The notes: generated by a model from the sequence alone, not told the origin. A stretch of DNA of 64,000 nt from Petroclostridium xylanilyticum (GCF_002252565.1 NZ_NPML01000011.1:1-64000), one strand, 5' to 3'. Positions 15,246-23,763 are shown, counted from the stretch's first letter. A program made the numbers and translations.

Positions 15246-17229
15246 CGGGTCTTTGACAGTTGAATAAAGAAAAAATTCCTGAAAGCCTTGAAATAGGCTT
15301 ATTTTTTTGTCAATTTTTTTATTTTTGTATATCGCACTTTCTCGCACTGTGTTATAATATAAGTATAGGAGGCGATATTATAAATGAGACTTAAGGTTAC
15401 AAAATCTAAAAATTCTGCTTCGCTTTATGTTATTAAATCTATTTATAACAGCAAAACTCAATCAAATTCCTCCAAGATTGTAGAAAAGCTTGGTACAGAA
15501 GCTGAACTAAGAGAAAAACTCAATGGCGCAGATCCGTATGAATGGGCTAAAGAATATATTAGAAAATTAAATGAAAAGGAAAAAAAACAAACCCGAAAAA
15601 TACTTGTTCCTTTTCAGCAGTCTAAAATTATTCCAAAAGAAGAGCAACGCTCTTTTAACGGTGGTTATCTATTTCTTCAAAAAATATATCACGAACTTGG
15701 ACTTCACAAGATTTGCAAGGAGATTTCACGAAAGTATAAATTTGATTTTGACTTGGATTCAATACTTTCCAGGTTAATCTACGGTAGAGTGATCTTTCCA
15801 TCCTCTAAACTTGCTACATATGAGCTTTCTAAAAAATTTATCGAGCAGCCGAATTTTGATTTGCATCAAATATACAGAGCTCTTGAATTCCTTGCTAAGG
15901 AGACAGATTTTATCCAGTCCTCCTTGTATGAAAACAGCCTGAAGGTTTCCAAAAGAAATACCGGTATTCTTTACTATGATTGCACCAATTACTTTTTTGA
16001 AATTGAACAGGAGGATGGCAACAAGCAATATGGTCCTTCTAAAGATCACAAACCCAATCCGATCATTCAAATGGGACTGTTTATGGACGGAGATGGAATC
16101 CCTCTGGCTTTCAGCATTAACAAAGGGAATATGAATGAACAACTGACTTTAAAGCCATTAGAAAAGAAAATTATTTCTGACTTTGAACTTTCTAAGTTTA
16201 TTGTTTGCACAGATGCAGGCCTTGCTTCTGAAGATAATCGAAAGTTTAACGACAAGGATGGCCGGGCATTTATTACAACACAGTCTATCAAAAAATTAAA
16301 GGAACATTTAAAAAAATGGGCTCTTGCTCCAAATGGCTGGAAACTCCCGGGCAGCGATAAAACCTATGACATTTCCAAACTTGATGAAATGATAGATAAA
16401 GCTGCTCCTGAAGATAAAACGAAAATAAGGGCAAAAGTATTTTATAAGGAGCGCTGGATTAAAGAAAAAGATTTTGAACAAAGGCTGATTATAACGTATT
16501 CTATCAAATACAGGGATTATCAGCGTAAAATCCGCAACTCTCAAATAGAAAGAGCTCAAAAGGCAATAGAAAACAACCCGACAAAAATCAAGAAATGCAA
16601 TGCTAACGATTACAAAAGGTTTATTACCAAAACAAGCTGTACTGCTGATGGAGAAGTTGCAGAAAACGAGATATACAGCATTGATTCTGCTCTAATCCAG
16701 AAGGAAGAAGCTTTTGATGGTTTTTATGGGGTTTGCACAAACCTTGAGGATGATGTATCTGAAATAATCAAGGTTAATCACAGAAGATGGGAGATTGAAG
16801 AATGCTTTAGAATTATGAAAAGCGAATTCAAAGCAAGACCTGTGTATTTAAGCAATGATGACAGGATTGAAGCACATTTTATTACTTGCTTTATATCTCT
16901 GATTATTTACAGGTTGCTTGAAAAGCGTCTGCATGAGGAGTTTACTTGTCATGAGATTATCTCCGGACTTCGAAATATAGAATTCTATAATACTCAATGT
17001 GAAGGCTATATTCCAACCTATACAAGAACTGATTTTACTGATGCTTTACATGATGCTTTTGGTTTTCGTACAGATTATCAAATTATTAGTACAAGTATGA
17101 TGAAAAAAATTTTAAAAGAAACAAAAAAATAAAAAAAGTACGCACTTTTTGAACACGTGAAGAAAGCTTGAAACTTAGTTTTTTCAACCAGTTACAAGCT
17201 TTTTTTGTTTTCCAACTGTCAAACTTGGG
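15246..17229 (+). mobile_element. IS1634-type insertion sequence, copy 3 (1984 bp)
   Basis: Same length and ends as the other two. It is inserted between the tRNA promoter and the tyrosine-transposase element. The duplicated segment leaves the tRNA operon with its full promoter. Confidence 0.95.
15384..17132 (+). CDS. IS1634-family transposase, copy 3
   Basis: A 582-residue DDE transposase with the same protein sequence as the copies at 3704 and 9590; frame intact. Confidence 0.95.
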   Translation: MRLKVTKSKNSASLYVIKSIYNSKTQSNSSKIVEKLGTEAELREKLNGADPYEWAKEYIRKLNEKEKKQTRKILVPFQQSKIIPKEEQRSFNGGYLFLQKIYHELGLHKICKEISRKYKFDFDLDSILSRLIYGRVIFPSSKLATYELSKKFIEQPNFDLHQIYRALEFLAKETDFIQSSLYENSLKVSKRNTGILYYDCTNYFFEIEQEDGNKQYGPSKDHKPNPIIQMGLFMDGDGIPLAFSINKGNMNEQLTLKPLEKKIISDFELSKFIVCTDAGLASEDNRKFNDKDGRAFITTQSIKKLKEHLKKWALAPNGWKLPGSDKTYDISKLDEMIDKAAPEDKTKIRAKVFYKERWIKEKDFEQRLIITYSIKYRDYQRKIRNSQIERAQKAIENNPTKIKKCNANDYKRFITKTSCTADGEVAENEIYSIDSALIQKEEAFDGFYGVCTNLEDDVSEIIKVNHRRWEIEECFRIMKSEFKARPVYLSNDDRIEAHFITCFISLIIYRLLEKRLHEEFTCHEIISGLRNIEFYNTQCEGYIPTYTRTDFTDALHDAFGFRTDYQIISTSMMKKILKETKK

Positions 17230-17341
17230 ATTATACACGGATCCATATTAGTTGTCAATATTTTTTTTAATTTTTTTTTTAAGGAAAGGAAATTATAAAT
17301 TTTAAAGTGTTCAGGCAAACAAAGGGACAGCAAACAAAGCA
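17230..17341. repeat. Target-site duplication, right copy, of IS copy 3
   Basis: Identical to 15134-15245. Here the duplicated TTGACA-N17-TATAAT promoter points leftwards into the right end of the insertion sequence, antisense to the transposase. Confidence 0.95.
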
Positions 17342-17349
17342 CAAAAAAG

Positions 17350-18209
17350 CAAACAAAGGGACAGGTAACATGTTTGGTTTATGCTTTGAATATTTTATGA
17401 ACTGTCAAACCAGTAATTCTTGAGATTTGTCGCAAGCTTACGCCATCATGCTCTTTTAATTCCTTTAAAATCCGAAGTTGTGTTTGTTCGTTTTCGTTTT
17501 GTATTTGTATAGCATCAATCCCATATTTGTTTTTTACTATCGCCCTTAACTCTTCATCCGAAACTCTGCCAGGTTTCTCTTCCATTTCCATACAAACATC
17601 ATTATTTGTTTCGTTAGTGAACCTGATAAAAGATTCAATTTTATTATTATTTCCTGAAATAAGTTCTAATCCAAATTCAATGTCTACTATTCTACATTCC
17701 TTGGTATACTCATGATAACTGCTCCATTTGTATTCTTCAAGAGACTTTACAAGTCCCGCTTTCAAAGGATTTTGGTGTATATATCGTAATACTGTTAAAA
17801 AATAATTGTCATCTTCTACAGGCTCGCTTTTAAATCGTTCCTGAAATAAGTGCCCACATCTTTCATATTTCCAATTATACCAGTAAACATATGACGAACT
17901 AATTCTCTTCATAATTTGTGAAAGTGCTTCCTGCTTTTCTTTGAGCAAGATATGCACATGGTTACCCATCAAACAATACGCATATATTTCGTATCCGCAT
18001 TTTTTCTTATATTGTCCCATTACTTGAATAAACTTTTCCTTATCCTCATCATCTTCAAAAATGCTTTGACGATTTATGCCGCGTAAAATGATGTGATATA
18101 TTCCGCTCTCGCTTTTTAATCTTGCTGTTCGTGGCATATAAAATCACCCCGAATTTAACGTATCAGAAATCCAGGGATTTGTCAAACATATTACCTGTCC
18201 CTTTGTTTG
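17350..18209 (-). mobile_element. REP-associated tyrosine transposase element
   Basis: Two 27-bp terminal inverted repeats (17350-17376 and 18183-18209) differ at one position. Both start CAAACAAAGGGACAGGTAA and end ATGTTTG, so each is itself a small imperfect palindrome. They enclose one transposase gene. A further partial copy of the CAAACAAAGGGACA motif lies outside the left end. The arrangement is that of a RAYT gene bordered by its own REP-like hairpins. Confidence 0.85.
17379..18137 (-). CDS. REP-associated tyrosine transposase (Y1-type, IS200-like)
   Basis: A 252-residue single-strand transposase. The HUH metal site is NHVH (H60, H62) and the nucleophile is probably Y119 in LRYIHQNPLKAGL, as in TnpA-REP proteins. 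The C-terminal region (about 190-252) ends in a helix-turn-helix (VSLRQISRITGLTVHKIFKA), typical of the longer clostridial forms. The start follows GGGGTGA. The gene is intact. Such enzymes mobilise or process palindromic REP sequences, and a matching non-autonomous copy lies at 22711-22813. Confidence 0.93.
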   Translation of the reverse strand: MPRTARLKSESGIYHIILRGINRQSIFEDDEDKEKFIQVMGQYKKKCGYEIYAYCLMGNHVHILLKEKQEALSQIMKRISSSYVYWYNWKYERCGHLFQERFKSEPVEDDNYFLTVLRYIHQNPLKAGLVKSLEEYKWSSYHEYTKECRIVDIEFGLELISGNNNKIESFIRFTNETNNDVCMEMEEKPGRVSDEELRAIVKNKYGIDAIQIQNENEQTQLRILKELKEHDGVSLRQISRITGLTVHKIFKA

Positions 18210-18250
18210 CATTTCATGGATTTCTTTTTATCCATAAGCTTATTTCCCCT

Positions 18251-19333
18251 TTAATTACACTCATTTTGCTCGCTATTTACCAAAAAAATTCTATCTGCTG
18301 GTATATGTAACATGAGCTTTTTGCATTTACAGTTTGTTAAATGAGGACAATTATATTTTGATACTTCTACCTGAAAAATGTTGCCTCGACAATTCACGAT
18401 TATAGTTGTTGAGAAAATTCCCTCTATTTTCTCAATAACTTCACATTCAAAAGTATTCGGCTCATTTGTAAATTTCGAGGATATTCGTAAATCATGTGCA
18501 CGGACTCCGGCGACCATTTTAGGTTGAAGTTCTGTTGCCGTTTTTCTGGCTCGCAGCACAAGTTCCTTAGATTTTATAACCAGGTATCCATCTTCTTCCC
18601 CAAGCAAATCCACATTTAAAAAATTCTTACAGCCCGTTATTCTTGCAGCCGTTAAGCTCGATGGAGAACGGATAATTTCTTCCTTTTGTCCTATTTGAAG
18701 CGTTTTCCCTTTATCAATAATCAATATTCTATCGCAAAGCCGGTATGCTTCTTCGATATTATGCGTAACAAGCAGCACAATCCCGTGATAATTGTTACGA
18801 ATAATGCTTAATAATTCGTCTTCTAGTAAATATTTTGTATTACTGTCAATGGCTGAAAAAGGCTCGTCCAAAAGCAGCAATTCCGGCTCGGTTATTAATG
18901 TCCTGGCAAGGGCGACCCTTTGCTGCTGTCCTCCCGATAATTGCGAAGGATAATGGTTTTCAAGGCCGGAAAGCTGCATTTTACCAATCATTTCAACAAT
19001 CTTGTCATAACGTGTTTTTTTATCCAGGTGCTTAACACCATAAGCAATGTTTTTATATACCGTCAAGTGTGGGAATAGTGCATAATTTTGAAACACATAA
19101 CCGATATTCCTTTTTCGTGGAGGTATATTGACTTTTGCATCAGAATTAAACAACTCTTTTCCGTTAAGCTTAATCTGTCCTTTATCTGGACTATATAGTC
19201 CGGCAATGCACTTTAGGGTCAAACTTTTGCCACAACCGGACGAACCAAGTATCCCCAAGACTCCCCTATCGCTGGAAAAAGAAGATTGTAACGTAAAATT
19301 ACCCATCGTTTTATCAAAAGATACTTCAAGCAT
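18251..19333 (-). CDS. modC: Molybdate ABC transporter ATP-binding protein
   Basis: A 360-residue ATPase of the molybdate importer: Walker A GSSGCGKS (about 32-39), signature LSGGQQQRVALARTL, Walker B LLLLDEPFSAID, and a C-terminal MOP/TOBE-like regulatory domain (about 255-350; VAGVRAHDLRIS). The C-terminal domain and the modB/modA context favour molybdate (or tungstate) over other oxyanions. It is the last gene of the modABC operon, 6 nt after modB, with GGGGTGATG as ribosome binding site. Confidence 0.93.
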   Translation of the reverse strand: MLEVSFDKTMGNFTLQSSFSSDRGVLGILGSSGCGKSLTLKCIAGLYSPDKGQIKLNGKELFNSDAKVNIPPRKRNIGYVFQNYALFPHLTVYKNIAYGVKHLDKKTRYDKIVEMIGKMQLSGLENHYPSQLSGGQQQRVALARTLITEPELLLLDEPFSAIDSNTKYLLEDELLSIIRNNYHGIVLLVTHNIEEAYRLCDRILIIDKGKTLQIGQKEEIIRSPSSLTAARITGCKNFLNVDLLGEEDGYLVIKSKELVLRARKTATELQPKMVAGVRAHDLRISSKFTNEPNTFECEVIEKIEGIFSTTIIVNCRGNIFQVEVSKYNCPHLTNCKCKKLMLHIPADRIFLVNSEQNECN

Positions 19334-19339
19334 TTGCCA

Positions 19340-20011
19340 TCACCCCTTCTTCATTTTCTTTTCCAGTCGATTGACAATATATAAGACAACGATAGAAACA
19401 CTTGTCATAACGATTACTAGCAGATTTGCCATATCCTTGTTTCCTGCCTGTAATGCATCGTAAATAGCAATCGGCATTGTTAAGGTTTTATCGGGAATAC
19501 TTCCGGCTACCATCAGTGTTGTACCAAAATCCCCCAAAGCCCTGACAAAAGACATAGTAATTCCTGAAATAATCCCTCGCCAGGCAATCGGTATCATAAT
19601 GGTTAAAAATATGTTCAGTTCGTTTCTTCCCAATAGTCTTGCGGCATTCAAAAAGTCTTCGTTTATTTCCGACAAAGCGGTTTTGGAAGCTTTTATCAAA
19701 TACGGTATGGACACAACTGTAGATGCAATAATTGCCCCCGTAGGTGTAAACACTATCATAATATCAAACTGCTCTTCGAGAAATTTACCGACCCAGGACT
19801 GCCGACCAAGCAGCACCAGCAAATAATAGCCTAGTACCGTTGGTGGCAATACAACAGGTAAATTCGTCAATGTATCAAAAAAGTCCGATATTTTTCCTTG
19901 CTTACGGCTTAAAAAATATGCTATTGGCAAACCGAATAGGATGCTGATACAGGTTGCTGTAACCGCTACACGAAACGATAAAAACAACGGAAAGAGATTA
20001 ACATTACTCAT
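19340..20011 (-). CDS. modB: Molybdate ABC transporter permease
   Basis: A 223-residue membrane permease with about five or six helices and the EAA loop NAARLLGRNELNIFLTIMIP (about 142-161) that docks with ModC, followed by FVRALGDFGTT, typical of ModB. The start lies directly after the modA stop, and the ribosome binding site is inside the end of modA, so the two are translationally coupled. Confidence 0.94.
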   Translation of the reverse strand: MSNVNLFPLFLSFRVAVTATCISILFGLPIAYFLSRKQGKISDFFDTLTNLPVVLPPTVLGYYLLVLLGRQSWVGKFLEEQFDIMIVFTPTGAIIASTVVSIPYLIKASKTALSEINEDFLNAARLLGRNELNIFLTIMIPIAWRGIISGITMSFVRALGDFGTTLMVAGSIPDKTLTMPIAIYDALQAGNKDMANLLVIVMTSVSIVVLYIVNRLEKKMKKG

Positions 20012-20878
20012 CTACTTTATCTCTCCAGGTAGAACAAAACCATATTTTTTCATGATTTCCCTTCCCTGCTCTCCATTAACAAATTTAATAAAATTCCGGG
20101 CTTCTTTCTCCAGTTTCGTTCCTTTTACAACAGCCATAGCCTGTTTTAGCGGTTGATGCATCTTATCGTCAATAAGTAGAAAATTTACTTCATCTTTATT
20201 GACAACCGATAATGAAATAAATCCAGCCTCAACGTTACCTGATTTTATCAATGTTAATGTATCCTGAATATCCTTGCCATAGACCATTTTATCCTTTAAC
20301 TTTTCCCATAAGCCCAATGATTCCAGAGCCTGTTTTGCAGCCAAACCGTAAGGTGCATGTTCTGGATTCGCCATTGCAATTTTTTTAAAATCCGTCTTTA
20401 ACAAATCACTAACTTCTTTGACTTGTAGAGGGCTTCCAACCTTTGTCGCTACACCAACACGGCCGATCGCGTATAATTCTTTAGTATCAGCAATTATTTT
20501 ATCTTTCTCTATTAAATCGTCCACGAACTTAATGTTTGCAGAAGCATATACGTCATAAGGTGCACCGTTTTCAATCTGTTCTCTCGCAGTCCCAGACGAT
20601 GAAAATATCAACTTTAATTTATCGCCTGTATTTTTTTCATAAAGGTCTCCAATTTCTTTAAATGCGATTACTAAATCGGCAGCAGCAGCAATCGTGAGTT
20701 CTGTTTTGTTATCTTGTGTTGTGTTGTTTGTACTTTTTTCAGGCTGCATCGTACTTGTTTGATTTTTCGTTGAGTCAGTATTTTTTGTAGAGGTAGTCGC
20801 TGACGAACCACACCCACTAAATAATACAGATAAAGAAAACAAGCAAGCAAAAATTGAAACAATAGACTTTCTTAACAT
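20012..20878 (-). CDS. modA: Molybdate-binding lipoprotein ModA
   Basis: A 288-residue periplasmic-type binding protein anchored as a lipoprotein (LFSGC, Cys23) with a Ser/Thr-rich linker. The mature part starts LTIAAAADLVIAFKEIG and continues FSSSGTAREQIENGAPYDVYASAN, the oxyanion-binding motif of ModA. It is the first gene of modABC. The leader of about 300 bp upstream holds a terminator-like hairpin and a 16-codon reading frame, so expression may be attenuated. Confidence 0.94.
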   Translation of the reverse strand: MLRKSIVSIFACLFSLSVLFSGCGSSATTSTKNTDSTKNQTSTMQPEKSTNNTTQDNKTELTIAAAADLVIAFKEIGDLYEKNTGDKLKLIFSSSGTAREQIENGAPYDVYASANIKFVDDLIEKDKIIADTKELYAIGRVGVATKVGSPLQVKEVSDLLKTDFKKIAMANPEHAPYGLAAKQALESLGLWEKLKDKMVYGKDIQDTLTLIKSGNVEAGFISLSVVNKDEVNFLLIDDKMHQPLKQAMAVVKGTKLEKEARNFIKFVNGEQGREIMKKYGFVLPGEIK

Positions 20879-20955
20879 AATTGACCACTCCTTATAATTT
20901 ATTATCGTGTCGCTATATTACAAAATACACGACATTGAAAGTATGGGTATTTACT

Positions 20956-21006
20956 TTATAAGGCAATTACGAAAGTTAATAGTAAAATCTTTTTTACGTT
21001 TCTCAT
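20956..21006 (-). CDS. Possible 16-residue leader peptide upstream of modA
   Basis: ATG preceded by GGGAGGG at 6-nt spacing opens a 16-codon frame (MRNVKKILLLTFVIAL) that ends 77 nt before modA. It looks like a signal-peptide beginning. It may be a real leader peptide, or the remnant of a lost lipoprotein gene. The ribosome binding site is stronger than that of many real genes here. Expression is not proven. Confidence 0.4.
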   Translation of the reverse strand: MRNVKKILLLTFVIAL

Positions 21007-21044
21007 TGTAAGCCCTCCCGAAAATTTAAAATTCTAAAATTTCA

Positions 21045-21102
21045 TATAAAAAAATGATGAAATCATGACACCCATTACAAGGAATGCTATAATCTCATCA
21101 TT
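21045..21102 (-). terminator. Terminator-like hairpin in the modA leader
   Basis: On the minus strand AATGATGA pairs with TCATCATT across about 34 nt and is followed by TTTTTTTATAT. Because it lies between the likely promoter region and modA, it is a candidate attenuator. Confidence 0.55.
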
Positions 21103-21138
21103 GAGGTTTCTTTATGCATACTGTCCAGACTTCATCTG

Positions 21139-21204
21139 AACATAACAAAGTTTTACATGACATTTTTTATTAAGTTGTAACGTTTTGTTCTGTTTTGTTA
21201 TGTT
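21139..21204. promoter_or_regulatory. Candidate operator of the mod regulator
   Basis: A perfect 11-bp inverted repeat AACATAACAAA (21139-21149) / TTTGTTATGTT (21194-21204) with a related CGTTTTGTTCTG half-site between. It lies in the divergent region between modABC and the regulator gene, where a molybdate-responsive repressor would be expected to bind. Confidence 0.45.
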
Positions 21205-21533
21205 TTATTATATACAATTTAAAGTGGAAAGTCAATAGAATATGAATAAAAAAAATCAAAAACTTTCATAATTTTTAATTAATAAACTTTCAACATTGGC
21301 ATACCTTTGCTTTTTTGGTTAACTTGCGTTTTAGTTATCATCTTTAAATATTAAATCGGCACGAATATACATTGTTACTTGCATATATAATTCCCTCTTC
21401 ATTAAATTATTTGCTTTTATCATTCTTAAAGTATATAATATATGTACGAACACCACGTAATATATTGTAATACAATTTTATATAATATTGTATCTATTTA
21501 TATCAGTTTATGTATAACGAGAGGAGAATGATT

Positions 21534-22490
21534 ATGAATGATAGTTCAGCATTAACACCTCAAGAAGTAGCAGATAGATTGAAAATTGCAAAAAATACGG
21601 TTTATGAACTCATTAAACGAGGCGAATTGAATGCATACAAAGTTGGCAAAAAGCTAAGAATAGACGCAAAAGATGTTGATGAATATAAAAATAAAACAAA
21701 AAGCATTAAAAGCAATCGTTCATCGGACACGACTCACGATAAGCCAAGGGTAAACTTCTTATTCTGTGAAGAGCCGACTCGAACCAGCGGTTTTGTAATA
21801 TGCGGTCAGGATATCATGCTGGATATTTTATCTCGATATCTCCAGTTTCATCCTAACGGTGTACAGGCATTACGATCCTATATAGGAAGCTATAATGGCC
21901 TTTATGCGTTATACCATGGCAATGTTCAAATAGCTGCTGTCCATTTATGGGATGGAGACACGGGACAATACAATGTTCCTTTTGTCAGAAGAATGCTTCC
22001 GGGAGTTCCTGCAGTAATCATCCATCTCGCTTGCCGACTGCAAGGTTTTTATGTTGCCAAGGGTAATCCCAAAGGAATAAAAGGTTGGGAAGATCTGCAA
22101 AGAAAGGATATAACCATTATTAACCGTGAAAAAGGAAGTGGAACAAGAATCTTGTTAGACGAGCACTTGAGAAAGCTTGGAATTCCATCCAATAATATCA
22201 AAGGGTATGAACGCCAAAGTACATCTCATCTTGCTATTGCCAGCATCGTTGCCCGAGGAGGTGCAGATATCGGGATTGGAAACGAGAAGTCGGCATTGCA
22301 AGTAAAAGATATTGATTTTATTCCTCTTCAAACCGAAAGATATGAGCTGGTAATAAAAAAGGAGGACATGGGAACCCCCCCTTTTGATGCTGTCGTCGAA
22401 ATACTCCGTTCCCAAGAGTTCAAGATGGAACTGGAAGGAATAGGTGGGTATGACCTAACAGAAATCGGTAAAATCGTTGCAGAAACATAG
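21534..22490 (+). CDS. Excisionase-type HTH regulator with molybdate-binding-like domain
   Basis: About 318 residues. An N-terminal helix-turn-helix of the MerR/excisionase type (LTPQEVADRLKIAKNTVYEL, about 7-55) is followed by a periplasmic-binding-protein-like domain (about 70-315; NGLYALYHGNVQIAAVHLWD, then GTRILLDEHL, IASIVARGGADIGIG). This fusion is common beside molybdate or tungstate transporters, where it senses the oxyanion. It is divergent from modABC. The start at 21534 is 7 nt after GAGGAG; upstream ATGs are too close to or precede that site. It is probably the local mod repressor. Confidence 0.85.
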   Translation: MNDSSALTPQEVADRLKIAKNTVYELIKRGELNAYKVGKKLRIDAKDVDEYKNKTKSIKSNRSSDTTHDKPRVNFLFCEEPTRTSGFVICGQDIMLDILSRYLQFHPNGVQALRSYIGSYNGLYALYHGNVQIAAVHLWDGDTGQYNVPFVRRMLPGVPAVIIHLACRLQGFYVAKGNPKGIKGWEDLQRKDITIINREKGSGTRILLDEHLRKLGIPSNNIKGYERQSTSHLAIASIVARGGADIGIGNEKSALQVKDIDFIPLQTERYELVIKKEDMGTPPFDAVVEILRSQEFKMELEGIGGYDLTEIGKIVAET

Positions 22491-22594
22491 TCAGAATTAT
22501 ATACTAAAACATTGTTTGCCTTTGTAGCCATAGTGGTTCTTGTAAAATTTCGCAACAGTAATGCCAATAAAAAGCCAAAGTGCAATCGGTTTAA

Positions 22595-22630
22595 AAAAAG
22601 AGCCTAGAATGCGTATCAGGCTCTTTTCCT
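22595..22630 (+). terminator. Terminator of the mod regulator gene
   Basis: A 10-bp stem AAAAGAGCCT/AGGCTCTTTT with a 12-nt loop lies about 105 nt after the stop. Confidence 0.75.
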
Positions 22631-22710
22631 CATGGAATAATATATTAACGTTATATTCAGCTTAACTACAATCCATGCAACCAGTACATCTAACAAACAA
22701 AGGGACATAA

Positions 22711-22813
22711 CAAACAAAGGGACAGGTAACGCGTTTGATTTAAAATCACCCGGATTTAATCTATCATATAAATCTTAAAGTGTTGTCAAACACATCACCT
22801 GTCCCTTTGTTTG
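22711..22813. mobile_element. Non-autonomous (MITE-like) relative of the RAYT element, 103 bp
   Basis: The ends start CAAACAAAGGGACAGGT like those of the element at 17350-18209. The inside keeps an AAAATCACCCGGATTTAA segment that matches the region upstream of the transposase start there, so it is an internally deleted derivative. A partial repeat unit precedes it (22693-22709). It abuts the 3' end of tRNA-Ala (6 bp). Confidence 0.85.
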
Positions 22814-22819
22814 GCTGCA

Positions 22820-22895
22820 TGGTGGAGATAAGGGGATTCGAACCCCTGACCCCAACACTGCCAGTGTTGTGCGCTCCCAACTGCGCTATATCCCC
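22820..22895 (-). tRNA. tRNA-Ala (anticodon GGC)
   Basis: A cloverleaf with acceptor GGGGATA/TATCTCC, anticodon stem CAACA/TGTTG, loop CTGGCAG and encoded CCA. A single-gene unit with its own promoter. Confidence 0.95.
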
Positions 22896-22908
22896 AAACA
22901 CAATAAAT

Positions 22909-22937
22909 ATATTACCATAAAACAAACTTTTTTTCAA
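22909..22937 (-). promoter_or_regulatory. tRNA-Ala promoter
   Basis: The minus strand reads TTGAAA (22932-22937), 17 bp, TAATAT (22909-22914), 14 nt upstream of the tRNA. Confidence 0.7.
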
Positions 22938-22982
22938 TACCCCGTTAATTTTTTTAGTACACAGAATAAAAAATATAAAAAA

Positions 22983-23360
22983 TTATTTTGCATTTATCTT
23001 ATAAAGGTTGTATGCAAAAGTTACAACTAAATATGCCGCGATAAGTATCCATAAAACATATATTGCATAAATTACATAAAAATAAATGGCAATACTACTT
23101 AAAGAGACTATTAAGGAAAATATAATATAGGGTAAAAGATTATTAAGTAAACTTCTATTGGTATAAATCTTCCAGCCAAGCACAGCAGTCACAACAACAC
23201 CAATAATACAAATTGCTATCATGATCTTGGGCATTGCTAATATATAGCTGGTATGCATATATCCGTTAAAAATGAACCATAATACGATAGATGCTAGAAT
23301 TGAAAATGCAGTCACAAACAATAGCCTATTAATAATTGCATCTTTTTCTCTTTTTTTCAC
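22983..23360 (-). CDS. Four-helix membrane protein of unknown function
   Basis: A 125-residue protein with four predicted membrane helices and short loops; the last hydrophobic stretch contains IYAIYVLWILIAAYLVV. No family recognised. GTG start, 6 nt after GGAGAGG. It follows the CheY-like gene by 30 nt and is probably in the same transcript. Confidence 0.7.
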   Translation of the reverse strand: MKKREKDAIINRLLFVTAFSILASIVLWFIFNGYMHTSYILAMPKIMIAICIIGVVVTAVLGWKIYTNRSLLNNLLPYIIFSLIVSLSSIAIYFYVIYAIYVLWILIAAYLVVTFAYNLYKINAK

Positions 23361-23390
23361 TGAAACCTCTCCTTTATCTGTCTCATGAAT

Positions 23391-23762
23391 CTAAAGGGAC
23401 AATACATTTTTTATTGCTTGTAATACTCTAGACTTTTCAAATGGCTTTACAATAAAGTCCCTGGCACCACTCTTTATAGCATCAATAACTATGGATTGCT
23501 GTCCCATTGCTGATACCATGATAATCTTTACACCGGGACAAACTGCAAGTATTTCTTTAACGGCTGTTATCCCATCCATATCCGGCATAGTAATATCCAT
23601 CGTTATAATATCAGGGTTATGTTTTTTAGCTTGTTGAATTGCTTCATAGCCGTTTCTAGCTTCGCCTACCACTTTATAATTCTCTTCTTCCTCTATCATT
23701 CTTTTAAGAAGTGTTCTCATAAAAATTGCATCATCAACGATTACAAACCTTACCTCATTCAA
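23391..23762 (-). CDS. CheY-like single-domain response regulator
   Basis: About 123 residues, a lone receiver domain: acidic pair DD in FVIVDDAIF, phosphoacceptor Asp in IITMDITMPDMDG, conserved MVSAMGQ (Thr/Ser position) and KPF lysine. The sequence is closest to stand-alone CheY of Clostridia that bind FliM, but a sporulation or other role is possible because no chemotaxis genes adjoin. The start is TTG, 8 nt after GGAGG, just beyond the rsmE stop, so the genes are coupled. Confidence 0.85.
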   Translation of the reverse strand: MNEVRFVIVDDAIFMRTLLKRMIEEEENYKVVGEARNGYEAIQQAKKHNPDIITMDITMPDMDGITAVKEILAVCPGVKIIMVSAMGQQSIVIDAIKSGARDFIVKPFEKSRVLQAIKNVLSL

Positions 23763-23763
23763 G

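Noticed and set aside
3423-17341. A composite transposon formed by the three IS1634-type copies
   Set aside because: Each copy has its own, different target duplication, so each inserted separately; the genes between are ordinary chromosomal genes.
20879-21230. A Moco riboswitch upstream of modA
   Set aside because: The conserved Moco RNA segments were not found; only a simple hairpin with T-run is visible.
17379-22895. A genomic island or prophage from the transposase to tRNA-Ala
   Set aside because: There is no integrase, no attachment-site duplication of tRNA-Ala, and the cargo is a normal modABC locus.
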